64,000 nt of DNA, from NCBI RefSeq assembly GCF_002261355.1, contig NZ_NEVU01000003.1:62001-126000 (forward strand), read 5' to 3'. The notes under the pieces were generated by a model. The model was not told the DNA's origin. It saw nothing but the letters and a program-made list of their open reading frames with translations, and ran no database searches. The first letter of the stretch is position 1. Each line of letters begins with the position of its first letter. The position numbers and the translations under genes were made by a program. Of the stretch, positions 1-10,012 are shown in pieces. The DNA comes from Bordetella genomosp. 12. Its GTDB lineage: Bacteria; Pseudomonadota; Gammaproteobacteria; Burkholderiales; Burkholderiaceae_B.

Positions 1-234
1 GCGCCGCACCGCACCGGCCGAAGGCCCCGGCTGGTGAGTTCCCTCCTCACTGCTGCAGCCTCCGCGGCGCTTTCCGACTTTGTTGTGTGACCTTTCGCCG
101 CCGGTCCGGCAATGCCCCCGGCAGGCCGACACGCGCCTATAGTTTGGGCTCTCGTTGGTTCCCAATTTCATCATGCACGGCGCTCATCCCCTTCTGCTCC
201 ATGGCTGTTTTTCACTGTCATCTGGAAGTTCAGA

Positions 235-2607
235 ATGTGGATTCCCCCGCTTCGGCGCTACGCGGCGCTGACCACTCTTGTCCTTTGCGGCAACGCCACG
301 GCGCAGGAACAACCGGCGCCGCAACAGTCCGCCACGCCTTGGCTGGACGCCGTATCCGTGACGGCGCCACTGCCCCGTGAGCATGTGTTTACCTCCAGCG
401 AAATCCGCGCCACCCCCGCCTCCAACCGCGACCTGAGCACGCTGCTCTCGACGCTGCCGTCCGTGCGCCAGGATAATGCTGCGGCCGATAGCGCGGATCG
501 CGGTTCGCTGGACGTGGCGGACATCTCCTTCCATGGCGCCAGTCCTTACCAGAATCTGTTCTTGATCAACGGCGTCACTGCCACCAACCAGGTCGATCCC
601 GCCAACAAGGATCGCCTGTTGGGCAGCGTGCCCAGCAACCCTCAGGCTTACTTCCTGGACACGGCCTTGCTGGGCGAGGTGCGGGTCTTCGACAGCGGCA
701 TCCCGGTCGAGTACGGCGCCTTCACCGGCGGCGTAGTCGACGCCAGCCTGCGGCGGCCATCGGGCGGCAATCATATCGAGGCTGGCTACCGCTGGAATAG
801 CTCCAACCTCACGCGACAGCGCGTCCCCGACTATGACCTGGAAAAGTGGACCCAGGGCGAGCCCGGGTTTTCGCCGACCTGGCGCAAACGGTTTTATACC
901 GTGACCACCGACCTCTCGCTGGGCGAGAACAGCGGAGCGATTCTGGGTGTCTCGCGACGAGAATCACGCATCGGGCGCTATCGGCTGGGTGCGATGGACA
1001 ACCTCGACCTCATCGAGCGCGACAACTACGCCGACCGCGTGGACAACATACTGGCTGACTTCAGCCACACCCTCGACGCCCGCACGGTGTTCGACCTGAA
1101 CGTCAAGCACGCCAATCGGCGCGAGCATCTGGTCAGCATCGAGTCGCGCGATACCGATTGGCGCAACCAGCATCTGGCCCACGGTGTGGACCTGGGGCTG
1201 GAACACGGCTCGCGCCTGGGCCAGTGGTCCTTGCGCGCCGGACTGGATGATTTCAACAGCCGGCAGAACTCCGTGCACAATGCCTTCGTCCAACATGAGT
1301 TCGAGGACGGGCGGCCGGACTTCTCCAGCGGCGGCTATGGCAAGAGTGAGCGCGGCCAACGTAACCTCACGTTCAACACCCGTCTGGACCTTGAACCCTG
1401 GCAGGCCTCCGGGTGGCAGGCCAGCCCTTACGTCGGCGTGCAGATCGAGCACGCCCGCGCCCGGTTCAAACGCTATCGGGAGGCCTATTCCTACCGTGCC
1501 GTTCAGCTGATCGACGGCACGGAGGAACAATCGTCCAAGGTGCGCCACAAGCCAGGCAGCGTGGCCTTGCAACACACGCAGCTCGGCCTGTACGCATCCA
1601 ACGATCTGCGCTGGCAGCGCTGGAACCTGATGACCGGGGTGCGCTACGACAGGGACAACTACCTGAAGCAACGCCATCTGGCGCCGCGCAGCCGCCTCGA
1701 TTGGGACGCGCTCGGCGACGGCAATACCGTACTGAGCGCGGGCTGGTCGCGCTACTTCGGCGCGCAAGCGCTGAAGATCGCCATGGCCGAAGAATTCAGC
1801 CGCTTGAGCGAAGCCATCCTGGATGTGTTTGGCAATCCGGTACAGGACAGCCTGGCCACACGGGTCGATTACGACGGCCTGCGCAGCCCCTACGATGATG
1901 AATGGGCTTTCTCGCTGACGCAGAAGGCTTTTGGCCTGCAGGGGGTGCTGTCTTTCGTGCAGCGCAACGGCCGCGACCAGGTGCTCAGGCGGGGCGATTC
2001 TTACAACGGCTATCGCTACACCAATGAGGGGCGATCGCGTACCCGGGACTGGAGCCTGACCATCAGCAACGAGACACCGTGGCGCGTCATGCAAACGCTA
2101 TGGCAGGCCTCGTTGAGCTGGGGATACCAGAAAAGCCAACGCAACGCGCGGCTCGCCGAAGGCTATGAAGCCACCCCTCTCGAGCGCGATGTCTATGTCA
2201 TCTACCGCGGCAAGCGCATCCGCGCTTCCGAGCTGCCCCCGGGCGACTTCAATCTGCCGCATAAGGTCTCGCTGGACCTCCATGGACAGTGGCCCCGCTT
2301 CGGGTTGAGCTGGACGCATGCGCTCAATTGGCAAAGCCGCCGCCACGACATCCTTTATGTGGACAGCACGCCGGGACGCCGGCCGCTGGATATCTATGCG
2401 CCGGTGCGGCTGCCATCGCATTGGACCTGGGACACACGCCTCGCGTGGCACCCTGGCTTTGCCAAAGGGCTGATGCTCGCCGTCGACGTGCTCAATGTGC
2501 TGAACCACATGCCGCCCTTGACGGCCACGCGTCCGGGCAACGACATCGATGAGCGTCGTTTCCGCACCGGGCGCGAGATCTGGCTACAGGTGGCCTACCG
2601 ATACTGA
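235..2607 (+). CDS. TonB-dependent outer-membrane receptor
   Basis: A 790-residue outer-membrane receptor of the TonB-dependent family. From the ATG at 235 there is a signal peptide of about 23 residues ending NATA before QEQ. A plug domain follows at roughly residues 50-170, with 'DISFHGASPYQNLFLINGV' typical of plugs. A long beta-barrel region rich in alternating aromatic residues comes next. The chain ends in Tyr, as outer-membrane barrels usually do. The frame is open further upstream to 112, but those residues do not look like a secretion signal. The substrate cannot be told from sequence. No siderophore or heme genes adjoin it inside the window, and its upstream neighbours are cut off. 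It is convergent with uvrD, 11 nt away. Confidence 0.85.
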   Translation: MWIPPLRRYAALTTLVLCGNATAQEQPAPQQSATPWLDAVSVTAPLPREHVFTSSEIRATPASNRDLSTLLSTLPSVRQDNAAADSADRGSLDVADISFHGASPYQNLFLINGVTATNQVDPANKDRLLGSVPSNPQAYFLDTALLGEVRVFDSGIPVEYGAFTGGVVDASLRRPSGGNHIEAGYRWNSSNLTRQRVPDYDLEKWTQGEPGFSPTWRKRFYTVTTDLSLGENSGAILGVSRRESRIGRYRLGAMDNLDLIERDNYADRVDNILADFSHTLDARTVFDLNVKHANRREHLVSIESRDTDWRNQHLAHGVDLGLEHGSRLGQWSLRAGLDDFNSRQNSVHNAFVQHEFEDGRPDFSSGGYGKSERGQRNLTFNTRLDLEPWQASGWQASPYVGVQIEHARARFKRYREAYSYRAVQLIDGTEEQSSKVRHKPGSVALQHTQLGLYASNDLRWQRWNLMTGVRYDRDNYLKQRHLAPRSRLDWDALGDGNTVLSAGWSRYFGAQALKIAMAEEFSRLSEAILDVFGNPVQDSLATRVDYDGLRSPYDDEWAFSLTQKAFGLQGVLSFVQRNGRDQVLRRGDSYNGYRYTNEGRSRTRDWSLTISNETPWRVMQTLWQASLSWGYQKSQRNARLAEGYEATPLERDVYVIYRGKRIRASELPPGDFNLPHKVSLDLHGQWPRFGLSWTHALNWQSRRHDILYVDSTPGRRPLDIYAPVRLPSHWTWDTRLAWHPGFAKGLMLAVDVLNVLNHMPPLTATRPGNDIDERRFRTGREIWLQVAYRY

Positions 2608-2618
2608 GCCAAGGCCGC

Positions 2619-4910
2619 TCAGGCAATGATGTCCAGCTTGGCGATACCCAGCGCCAGAGTTTTGGTGCCGACATCACGAAACTGGATCTGCGCCTGGGCA
2701 TCCTGGCCGGCACCGCTCAAGCCGATGATGGTGCCTTCGCCGAAACGTCCATGACGCACCCCCTGGCCCACCCGGTACTGAACGTCACCCACGGTCACAC
2801 CGCTGGTGCCGGTCCGCGGCGTGCGAGGAGCGATGGTGCCGGTTTGGCGGCGCCCGTAGGCATCGCCCCGCTCGGTCCATGCGATGCTGCCCGCGTTGCC
2901 CATTCCCCCGCCCGTACTACCGGACCGGGGGGTGAGCCACTTGAGGTGCGCCTCGGGGATTTCTTCAAGAAAGCGCGAACGCATGGCGTAGCGGGTTTGG
3001 CCGTGCAACATCCGGCTTTGCGCCAGGGTCAGGTACAGACGTTCGCGCGCCCGCGTGATGGCCACATACATGAGACGCCGCTCTTCTTCGAGCCCGGCAG
3101 GCTCCAGAATGCTGTTCTCATGCGGAAACAGCCCTTCCTCGAGGCCGGTGATGAACACGGCATCGAACTCCAGGCCCTTGGCCGCATGCACCGTCATCAA
3201 TTGCACGGCATCCTGGCCCGCCTGGGCCTGGTTGTCGCCGGCCTCTAGCGCGGCATGCGACAGGAAAGCCGCCAACGGCGTCATGACCTGGCTGGCCACA
3301 GCCGTCTCCAGCCCATCGGCGGGGTCTGCCTGCGCGGCGGCCGGCATCTCGGGAATCACCCCGGCCGGCAGGCCGTCGAAGTTCTCTTCCGCGGCGAACA
3401 CGGCGGCCGCGGTCACCAGTTCGTTGAGGTTCTCCAGCCGCTCGGCGCCTTCGCGCTCAGCCTGATAATGCGCCTTCAGGCCGCTTTCTTCGATGAGATG
3501 TTCAACCATCTCCGGCAAAGGCAGATCGCGCGTCTCGGCAGCCAGGCGCCCGACCAATTGCGCGAAGGCAGCCAGATTGGCGCCACCCTTGCCAGGTACG
3601 CGGGCCACCGCGCCAAACAGGCTGGTCTGCCCGCTTTGCGCGGCGTCGGCCAGTTGCTCCAGCGTGCGTGCGCCTATACCCCGCGTCGGGAAATTCACGA
3701 CCCGCATGAACGAAGTATCGTCATCCGGATTGGAGATCAGACGCAAATAGGCCAGCGCATGCTTGATTTCCTGGCGCTCGAAGAATCGCAAGCCGCCGTA
3801 GACTTTGTAGGCCACACCCGCGGAAAAGAGCGCATGCTCGAGCACCCGCGATTGTGCGTTGCTGCGATAGAGCACGGCGATTTCGCTGCGCGACCGGCCA
3901 TCGTTGATCAGCGAGCGTATTTCATCGACGATCCACTGCGCCTCCATGCCATCGGAGGGCAACTCCATGACACGGATAGGCTCGCCCTCGCCCTGGTCGG
4001 TCCAGAGGTTTTTGCCCAAGCGCCCCTGATTGTGACCAATCAGCGCGTTGGCCGCATCCAGGATGTGGCCGAAGGAACGGTAGTTCTGCTCCAGGCGGAT
4101 GACGCGTCCATGGGCATAATCACGCTCAAAATCGGCCATGTTGCCGACGTTGGCGCCACGAAACGCATAGATCGACTGATCATCGTCACCCACCGCGAAA
4201 ATAGCCGCCCCGCCGCCGGCCAACAGGCGCAGCCATTTGTACTGCAGCGTATTGGTATCCTGGAACTCGTCGACCAGGATATGGCGGAAACGCCGCTGGT
4301 AGTGTTCACGCACGGGCGCATTGCGCGACAGCAGCTCATAAGCGCGCAACAGCAACTCGGCAAAGTCCACCACGCCTTCGCGCTGGCACTGCGCCTCGTA
4401 GAGCTGATAGATCTCGATGAGTTTGCGGCGATGCGCATCCCAGGCCTCGACATCGGCGGGGCGTTGGCCCTCTTCCTTGGCGCCCGAAATGAAACGCTGC
4501 ACATCACGCGGGGGGTACTTTTCGTCATCGATACCCTGCGCCTTGAGCAGCCGCTTGATGGCGGCGAGCTGATCGGCGGTATCGAGAATCTGAAATGCCT
4601 GCGGCAGGCCTGCATCACGGTGATGCGCACGCAACATGCGATTGCACAGGCCGTGAAAAGTCCCGATCCACAGACCCCGGGTATCAATAGGCAATATGGC
4701 CGCCATGCGAGTCAGCATCTCGCGGGCAGCCTTATTGGTGAACGTAACGGCCAGAAGCCCAAATGGACTGGCCTGGCTGGTTTGAATCAGCCAGGCCATG
4801 CGGGTCGTTAGGACCCGGGTCTTACCGCTACCCGCCCCGGCCAGGACCAGGGCGTGTTGCGGTTCGAGTGTGACAGCGGCGCGTTGTTCTGGGTTGAGCT
4901 TGTCCAGCAT
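2619..4910 (-). CDS. uvrD: UvrD/PcrA-type DNA helicase II
   Basis: A 763-residue superfamily 1A 3'-5' DNA helicase acting in nucleotide excision repair and mismatch repair. All hallmark motifs are visible: Walker A GAGSGKT near residue 27, the Q-motif LNPEQ at the start, Walker B DEFQD, motif III GDDDQSIYAFRGA, motif IV QNYRS, motif V VMTVHAAKGLEFD and motif VI YVAITRARERLYL. The C-terminal tail carries a Tudor-like segment (YRVGQGVRHGRFGEGTI) seen in UvrD/PcrA. The start MLDKLNPEQ was chosen because its ATG overlaps the stop of the upstream desaturase as TGATG, which implies translational coupling. A second ATG lies one codon upstream at 4913. Confidence 0.95.
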   Translation of the reverse strand: MLDKLNPEQRAAVTLEPQHALVLAGAGSGKTRVLTTRMAWLIQTSQASPFGLLAVTFTNKAAREMLTRMAAILPIDTRGLWIGTFHGLCNRMLRAHHRDAGLPQAFQILDTADQLAAIKRLLKAQGIDDEKYPPRDVQRFISGAKEEGQRPADVEAWDAHRRKLIEIYQLYEAQCQREGVVDFAELLLRAYELLSRNAPVREHYQRRFRHILVDEFQDTNTLQYKWLRLLAGGGAAIFAVGDDDQSIYAFRGANVGNMADFERDYAHGRVIRLEQNYRSFGHILDAANALIGHNQGRLGKNLWTDQGEGEPIRVMELPSDGMEAQWIVDEIRSLINDGRSRSEIAVLYRSNAQSRVLEHALFSAGVAYKVYGGLRFFERQEIKHALAYLRLISNPDDDTSFMRVVNFPTRGIGARTLEQLADAAQSGQTSLFGAVARVPGKGGANLAAFAQLVGRLAAETRDLPLPEMVEHLIEESGLKAHYQAEREGAERLENLNELVTAAAVFAAEENFDGLPAGVIPEMPAAAQADPADGLETAVASQVMTPLAAFLSHAALEAGDNQAQAGQDAVQLMTVHAAKGLEFDAVFITGLEEGLFPHENSILEPAGLEEERRLMYVAITRARERLYLTLAQSRMLHGQTRYAMRSRFLEEIPEAHLKWLTPRSGSTGGGMGNAGSIAWTERGDAYGRRQTGTIAPRTPRTGTSGVTVGDVQYRVGQGVRHGRFGEGTIIGLSGAGQDAQAQIQFRDVGTKTLALGIAKLDIIA

Positions 4911-6118
4911 CATGCCGCGTAGCGGCGCAGACTGACGGCGAACTGCTCCAGCCCGGCGATGCCGCTTTGCTGGGCACGCTGGCACCAGGCTTGCAGCTCA
5001 TGCAGCAATTGCTCGCTGCTGGCGCTGGAACTTTCCCAGAGACGGCCCAGCTCGCGGCGCATTTGCACCAGCGTGGACAAGGAGGCGTTCTTGGCGATGA
5101 CCTGATCCACCTCGGCCAACTGAGCCGGACGCAGCACGTCTTCATTGCGGGTCAGGGTGCGGCGGGCGCGCTTGAGCACGGTCCAGTTGCAGTCTTCACT
5201 GCCCTTGCGGCGCGAGGACTTCAATTTGGACATTTCTTCACCAGCCGCCTTCTTGATCACATCGGCGTAGCGGGCCATGACTTCGTAGCGGTGCGTGATC
5301 ACGCCTTGCAGCGTGCGCAGATCGATGGACTTGGCATCCGGGTCGAGGGTCAGCTTGGGAGCGACCTTCTTGACCTTGGCCAGACCCATCCAGCGCATGA
5401 CGGTGATGTAGCCCCAACCGATATCCAGCTCATACCACTTGGCAGAGAACTTGGCCGACGTGCCATGGGCGTGGTGGTTGTTGTGCAGCTCTTCGCCGCC
5501 GATCACGATGCCCCAGGGGAACACGTTGGTGCTGGTGTCCGGGCTGTTGTAGTTGCGGTAGCCCCAATAGTGGCCGATACCGTTGACCACACCGGCCGCC
5601 CAGAAGGGAATCCACGCCATTTGCACGGCCCAGACCGTCAGGCCCATGGCGCCGAACAAGGCGATATCGATGGCCAGCATCGTCAGCACGCCCCACAGGC
5701 TGTGCTTGGTATAGACGTTGCGCTCGAGCCAGTCATCAGGCGTGCCGTGGCCGAACTTAGCCATGGTTTCTTTGTTGTTGGACTCTTCGCGGTAGAGCTC
5801 CGCACCGCGGAACAGCACCTTCCAGATGCCAAACAGCATGGGCGAGTGCGGATCGCCCTCTTTCTCACACTTGGCGTGGTGCTTGCGGTGGATGGCGACC
5901 CATTCCTTGGTGACCATGCCCGTGGTCAGCCAAAGCCAGAAGCGGAAGAAATGCATGACCGCGGGATGCAGGTCGAGGCCCCGGTGCGCCTGGCTGCGGT
6001 GCAGGAAGACCGTGACGGACACGATCGTGATGTGCGTCACGATCAGCGTGTAAGCGAGGATCTGCCACCAACTGGCCTGGGTCAGACCACCGGATATGAA
6101 AGAAAGGATGTAATCCAT
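4910..6118 (-). CDS. Membrane fatty-acid/acyl-CoA desaturase
   Basis: A 402-residue integral-membrane di-iron desaturase that introduces a double bond into acyl chains. The three histidine boxes of the family are present: HRSQAHR near residue 41, HRKHH near 78 and HNNHH near 216. They are separated by hydrophobic segments near residues 8-35, 55-70 and 145-190. After about residue 260 there is a soluble, charged C-terminal extension of about 140 residues that is not part of the catalytic core. The start MDYILSF was chosen over an upstream in-frame codon because the extra residues are not hydrophobic. Its stop overlaps the uvrD start, so the two are probably co-transcribed although their functions are unrelated. 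Confidence 0.88.
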   Translation of the reverse strand: MDYILSFISGGLTQASWWQILAYTLIVTHITIVSVTVFLHRSQAHRGLDLHPAVMHFFRFWLWLTTGMVTKEWVAIHRKHHAKCEKEGDPHSPMLFGIWKVLFRGAELYREESNNKETMAKFGHGTPDDWLERNVYTKHSLWGVLTMLAIDIALFGAMGLTVWAVQMAWIPFWAAGVVNGIGHYWGYRNYNSPDTSTNVFPWGIVIGGEELHNNHHAHGTSAKFSAKWYELDIGWGYITVMRWMGLAKVKKVAPKLTLDPDAKSIDLRTLQGVITHRYEVMARYADVIKKAAGEEMSKLKSSRRKGSEDCNWTVLKRARRTLTRNEDVLRPAQLAEVDQVIAKNASLSTLVQMRRELGRLWESSSASSEQLLHELQAWCQRAQQSGIAGLEQFAVSLRRYAA

Positions 6119-6398
6119 AAAACCGTTTTCTAGCCTCACAGAAAGAGTGGGTGAAGTGTAGCCCACCTGAATTTCTTATGACAGCGCAATTTCAAAATAG
6201 TTTTTGAGGGAAATCAAGTACTAAGCCGTATTTCGCATGCCCCCGGGAGGGTGTCCGCGCGCCGGCCGAAAGGCTGCCTATCGCCTCTATTATGGGGATC
6301 GGTCGGCGCCACAACAGACCCCGCCTACAATTTGCTACAACGAGGCTGGCACAATATGTTGTGTCCCACGCCGAGCTGGCCCCAAGAGGCTCCCACCC

Positions 6399-6764
6399 AT
6401 GTTACGCCTATTCGCCGCCACCCTGCTGAGCTGCGTGACGCTGGCCGCACAATCTGCCCCCGTTTCTCTGAAACCAGGGCAAAGCGTCGTGCTCGCGACC
6501 TTCTATGAGTTGCGGGGCTGTCAGCCCCTGGCCGCCCCACGCTTGCGGCTGACAGAACCGGCCCGCCTGGGATCGGCCACCGTCGTCACCAGTCAGGGCA
6601 ATACGGCAGGCGCGGGAGGCTGTGGTTATATCGCCACGCCCGTCTCGCAAATCATTTACCGGGCCGACAAAACGGGCCGCGACACCGTCTCCTGGACGGT
6701 GCGTTACCAAACACGCGGCCGCGCTGCCGAAGCGGGCAGCGCGGACATCGTGATCCTGCCCTGA
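6399..6764 (+). CDS. Small secreted protein, unknown function
   Basis: A 121-residue protein with a Sec signal peptide (MLRLFAATLLSCVTLAAQSA, cleavage likely after residue 20). The mature domain is of about 100 residues, predicted mostly beta, with a pair of cysteines (RGCQP and GGCGY) that could form a disulfide in the periplasm. An AGAGG ribosome-binding site precedes the ATG. I do not recognise the family. It is a single gene, convergent with rsmB with 4 nt between the ends. Confidence 0.7.
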   Translation: MLRLFAATLLSCVTLAAQSAPVSLKPGQSVVLATFYELRGCQPLAAPRLRLTEPARLGSATVVTSQGNTAGAGGCGYIATPVSQIIYRADKTGRDTVSWTVRYQTRGRAAEAGSADIVILP

Positions 6765-6768
6765 TCCC

Positions 6769-8289
6769 TCAACCCTTGGCTTGCTCGGCAGCGCCGGAGG
6801 ACGCCTCGTCCGCGCCCCCCTCAGGCGCATCGCCTGGCTCAGGGGATTCGGGCAGGGCTTGAGCCAGGGGCTCGGCCGCCGGGCCGCTCGGGGCCGGGGT
6901 GTCCGCGTGGCGGCTGGCTTTCTTGCGCTCGAAGACGGCGGCAAAGAACCCGTCCGTGCCATGCAGATCGGGACGCAATTGCACGTAAGGACCTTCCAGC
7001 ACCAGGTTTTCGCAGCGGTTATGCAACAGCGTCGCCGCATCCAGGCGCTCAAAATCGGGGTGTTCGGCCAAAAAGCGATCAGCCTGATCGGCGTTTTCTT
7101 CCGGCAGCAGGCTGCACGTGGCATAAACCAGGCGGCCGCCCGGGGCCACGCAGCGCGCCGCGCTCTTGAGAATGCGGTACTGCAACTCGCACAACTCGCC
7201 CAAGGCTTGCGGTTGCTGCCGCCATTTGAGATCCGGATTGCGCCGCAAGGTGCCAATACCGGTACACGGCGCATCGACCAGCACACGCTGCGCCTTGCCC
7301 GCCAGGCGCTTGACCCGTGCGTCGTTTTCGCTATCGATGGCGACCGGCACCACGTTGGACAGGCCGCTGCGCGCAAAGCGCGGCTTGGCCTTGGCCAGGC
7401 GCGCGGCGGACACATCGAAGGCGTAGAGCCGGCCAGTCGAGCGCATCAGGGCACCCAGCAGCAGCGACTTGCCGCCCGCGCCAGCGCAAAAATCGATGAT
7501 CATCTCGCTGCGGCGCGGGCCGACCAACAAGGCCAGCAATTGGCTGCCCTCGTCCTGCACCTCGACCTGACCGCTTTCGAACTCCGGCCAGCGGTTGATA
7601 GGAGGATGGCCCTTGAAGCGGATGCCCCATGGCGAATACGTCATGGGCTGCGGGTCATAGCGGCCAGCCGGGCCCTCGCGCAGCTTGGCCAGCAGCGCGT
7701 CGCGCTCGATTTTCAGGGGATTGGAGCGGACATCGAGCTGCGCCGGCTGCTGCAGGGACTGCATCAGCGAATCCGCCTGCGGCAGTTTGCCCAGCCGCTC
7801 TTCCAGCCAGTCGGGCAGACTGTAGCGCACCGCGCGCGGCAAGGCCGACGGATCGACCTGATCCACCCGCTTGATCCAGTCTGCCTCGCCGGGATCCAGC
7901 GCGTCCTGCAGCCACTCCAGGCCGCGCGTGGCCGCCAGACCCAGAATGGCCAGGCGACGCGTGGCATTGCCCACGCCGCTTTCGGCCAGCTGGCGGTAGC
8001 GGCGCAGATTGCGCACCACGTCATAGACCCCTTCGGCCAGTTCGGCGCGATCCCGGCCGCCCAGGGCCGGATTGGCGCGCAGCCAGTGCGACAGCACGGC
8101 ATCGGCAGGGCTGGTCCACTGCAGGACCTCGCCCAGCACCCGCTGAACCTGTTCGATACGAAATGCCGCCAGCGGACGGCGGGGCCGGCCATCGCCGCGT
8201 TCGGCGGGCCGTGCGGCAGCCGCACGCGACGGTTCGGGCCGGGCAGGCCTGCCGGTGGAGGAGCGCGAGCTTGAGTGCTTCTTGTTCAT
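6769..8289 (-). CDS. rsmB: RsmB-type RNA (cytosine-5) methyltransferase
   Basis: A 506-residue SAM-dependent m5C methyltransferase of the RsmB/Fmu (NOL1/NOP2/Sun) family, predicted to modify 16S rRNA. The N-terminal 40 residues are Arg/Ser/Pro-rich and probably disordered. A NusB-like helical region covers about 45-190. The catalytic domain carries DFCAGAGGKSL (SAM site), VDAPCTGIGTLRRNPD (motif IV PC cysteine) and YATCSLLPEEN (motif VI TC cysteine, the nucleophile). A low-complexity acidic tail of about 45 residues follows. The start MNKKHSS has an AGGAA site upstream. The tail and the basic head are longer than in E. coli RsmB (429 residues). Confidence 0.88.
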   Translation of the reverse strand: MNKKHSSSRSSTGRPARPEPSRAAAARPAERGDGRPRRPLAAFRIEQVQRVLGEVLQWTSPADAVLSHWLRANPALGGRDRAELAEGVYDVVRNLRRYRQLAESGVGNATRRLAILGLAATRGLEWLQDALDPGEADWIKRVDQVDPSALPRAVRYSLPDWLEERLGKLPQADSLMQSLQQPAQLDVRSNPLKIERDALLAKLREGPAGRYDPQPMTYSPWGIRFKGHPPINRWPEFESGQVEVQDEGSQLLALLVGPRRSEMIIDFCAGAGGKSLLLGALMRSTGRLYAFDVSAARLAKAKPRFARSGLSNVVPVAIDSENDARVKRLAGKAQRVLVDAPCTGIGTLRRNPDLKWRQQPQALGELCELQYRILKSAARCVAPGGRLVYATCSLLPEENADQADRFLAEHPDFERLDAATLLHNRCENLVLEGPYVQLRPDLHGTDGFFAAVFERKKASRHADTPAPSGPAAEPLAQALPESPEPGDAPEGGADEASSGAAEQAKG

Positions 8290-8329
8290 GATGATTCCTG
8301 GGGGAAGTCCCCGATTGGACCGCCGCGCC

Positions 8330-8998
8330 TCAGTGGGCGGCTGGCGGCCAGGTAAACAGTCGCGCCGGGTCGCCTTCGACCTCGACACGGTGATCGGCAG
8401 TCAGGCTGACACGGCGCTCGGCCAGCCAGCGGACGGCTGCCGGATAGACCACGTGCTCGACCTCCAGCACCCGTTCTGCCAGCGCCTCCGGCGTATCGCC
8501 GGCCTGCACGGGCACACAACCCTGGGCAATGATCGGCCCATGATCCAGCACGGGTGTGACGAAATGGACGGTGCAACCATGCACCCGCACACCGGTGGCC
8601 AAGGCCTGGGCATGCGTGTGCAGGCCGGGGAAAGCCGGCAGCAACGACGGATGGATATTGACCAGGCGCCCGGCATAGTGATTGACAAAACCGGGGGTGA
8701 GCACGCGCATGAAACCGGCCAGCAGCACATAATCCGGTTGATAGCGGTCGATGACGTCGGCCAAGGCGGTGTCGAATGCCTCGCGACTGGGAAATTCCTT
8801 GTGGAACAAGGCTGCCGTGGGGATGCCCCGGCTGGCGGCCCACTGCAGGCCGGCGGCGTCCGGCCGGCTGGCGATAACCGCGGCAACCTGCGCCGGCCAG
8901 GCCTGATCCTCGCAGCTTTGCACCAGCGATTGCATATTGCTGCCCCGCCCTGAAATCAGGATGACGAAGCGGCACGGAGTCGATTGGGATGGGGGCAA
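8330..8998 (-). CDS. purN: Phosphoribosylglycinamide formyltransferase (TTG start)
   Basis: GAR transformylase, which transfers a formyl group from N10-formyl-THF in de novo purine synthesis. The phosphate loop ISGRGSNMQSLV is at the N-terminus. The catalytic NIHPSLLPAFPG motif and the HFVTPVLDHGPII segment follow. The first ATG, inside GRGSNM, would remove the essential first strand, so the start must lie upstream. The TTG at 8998 gives MPPSQSTPCRFVILISGRG, 222 residues, close to the usual 210-220, with GGA 10 nt before it. It lies 40 nt downstream of no other gene and is followed by rsmB after 40 nt on the same strand. ribF is divergent, with 48 nt between the two starts. Confidence 0.9.
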   Translation of the reverse strand: MPPSQSTPCRFVILISGRGSNMQSLVQSCEDQAWPAQVAAVIASRPDAAGLQWAASRGIPTAALFHKEFPSREAFDTALADVIDRYQPDYVLLAGFMRVLTPGFVNHYAGRLVNIHPSLLPAFPGLHTHAQALATGVRVHGCTVHFVTPVLDHGPIIAQGCVPVQAGDTPEALAERVLEVEHVVYPAAVRWLAERRVSLTADHRVEVEGDPARLFTWPPAAH

Positions 8999-9046
8999 GA
9001 TAAGAAATTCCAAAGCGAGCCAACCCAAAATTGTAAACTCTTGCTC

Positions 9047-10012
9047 GTGAAACCAACGCTGCGCATCCACCACCACCTGCCGCCCCCCGGGCAGCGGTCC
9101 CCCTGTGCCTTGACCATCGGCAATTTCGATGGCGTGCATCGGGGCCATCAAGCCATCCTCGCCCGGGTACGCGAAGCCGCGCAAAAGCGCGGCCTGACGC
9201 CTGCGGTCATGACGTTCGAGCCCCATCCGCGCGAGTACTTCGCGCAGTTGCATCAGCGCCCCGAACTGGCCCCGACGCGTATCAGCGGCCTGCGCGACAA
9301 AGTCGCCTCGCTGGCCTGCGCGGGCATGCAACAGGTAGTGATCGTACCGTTCGACGCCAGCCTGGCCGAAATGTCGGCCAATGCCTTTATCGAGGATCTG
9401 CTGGTCAATGGCCTGCAGACACGCTGGCTGCTGGTCGGCGAGGACTTCCGCTTCGGGCACCAACGCAGCGGCGACATCGACCTGTTGCGGGAGGCGGGCC
9501 TGGCCCACGGCTTTGAAGTCGCCACCCTGGCCGACGTCACCGACCGCCACGGCCACCGGATTTCCAGCTCCGAGGTGCGCACCGCGCTGGCCGTGGGCGA
9601 CCTGGCTCGCGCCGAACACTTGCTGGGGCGCCCTTTCCATATCAGCGGCCATGTGATCCATGGCCGCAAGCTGGGCCGCCAATTGGGATTCCCGACCATG
9701 AATCTGCGTGTGGCGCCCCGTTGCGCCGCACGCTCGGGCATTTACGTGGTGCGCGTTCAAGGGCTGGGCCCGCAACCGATGGCCGCCGTGGCCAGCCTGG
9801 GCGTACGCCCCAGCGTCGAGGACGCCGGCCGTGTTTTGCTTGAAGTGCATCTGCTCGACGAGAGCCTCGACGCATACGGTAAACTCGTAAGCGTTGAATT
9901 CCTGCACAAACTGCGGGATGAAGAAAAGTTTTCCGACCTCCCTTCCCTGACTGCCGCCATCGCCGAAGACGCGCGAAACGCGCGTGCCTATTTTGCCGTT
10001 CATGGACTATAA
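9047..10012 (+). CDS. ribF: Bifunctional riboflavin kinase / FAD synthetase (GTG start)
   Basis: A 321-residue bifunctional enzyme making FMN from riboflavin and FAD from FMN. The N-terminal nucleotidyltransferase domain has [13 protein letters not shown] and the [10 protein letters not shown] segment. The C-terminal riboflavin kinase domain begins near residue 190 and contains [11 protein letters not shown] and a GVRP motif. The GTG at 9047 was chosen because it gives the usual short leader before the first strand. The frame is open to an ATG at 8984, which would overlap purN. The stop overlaps the ileS start by 11 nt, the first step of the conserved ribF-ileS-lspA order. Confidence 0.92.
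   Translation: MKPTLRIHHHLPPPGQRSPCALTIGNFDGVHRGHQAILARVREAAQKRGLTPAVMTFEPHPREYFAQLHQRPELAPTRISGLRDKVASLACAGMQQVVIVPFDASLAEMSANAFIEDLLVNGLQTRWLLVGEDFRFGHQRSGDIDLLREAGLAHGFEVATLADVTDRHGHRISSSEVRTALAVGDLARAEHLLGRPFHISGHVIHGRKLGRQLGFPTMNLRVAPRCAARSGIYVVRVQGLGPQPMAAVASLGVRPSVEDAGRVLLEVHLLDESLDAYGKLVSVEFLHKLRDEEKFSDLPSLTAAIAEDARNARAYFAVHGL

Noticed and set aside
1-234. Possible cobalamin riboswitch or Fur box upstream of the TonB-dependent receptor
   Set aside because: I looked for a B12 box and for a 7-1-7 Fur repeat and saw neither. Only a TATAGT hexamer near 139 is a weak promoter candidate.
3255-4811. 518-residue open frame on the plus strand opposite uvrD
   Set aside because: Antisense of the helicase motifs; no recognisable domain.
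6781-8274. 497-residue open frame on the plus strand opposite rsmB
   Set aside because: Shadow frame; rsmB motifs on the other strand are decisive.
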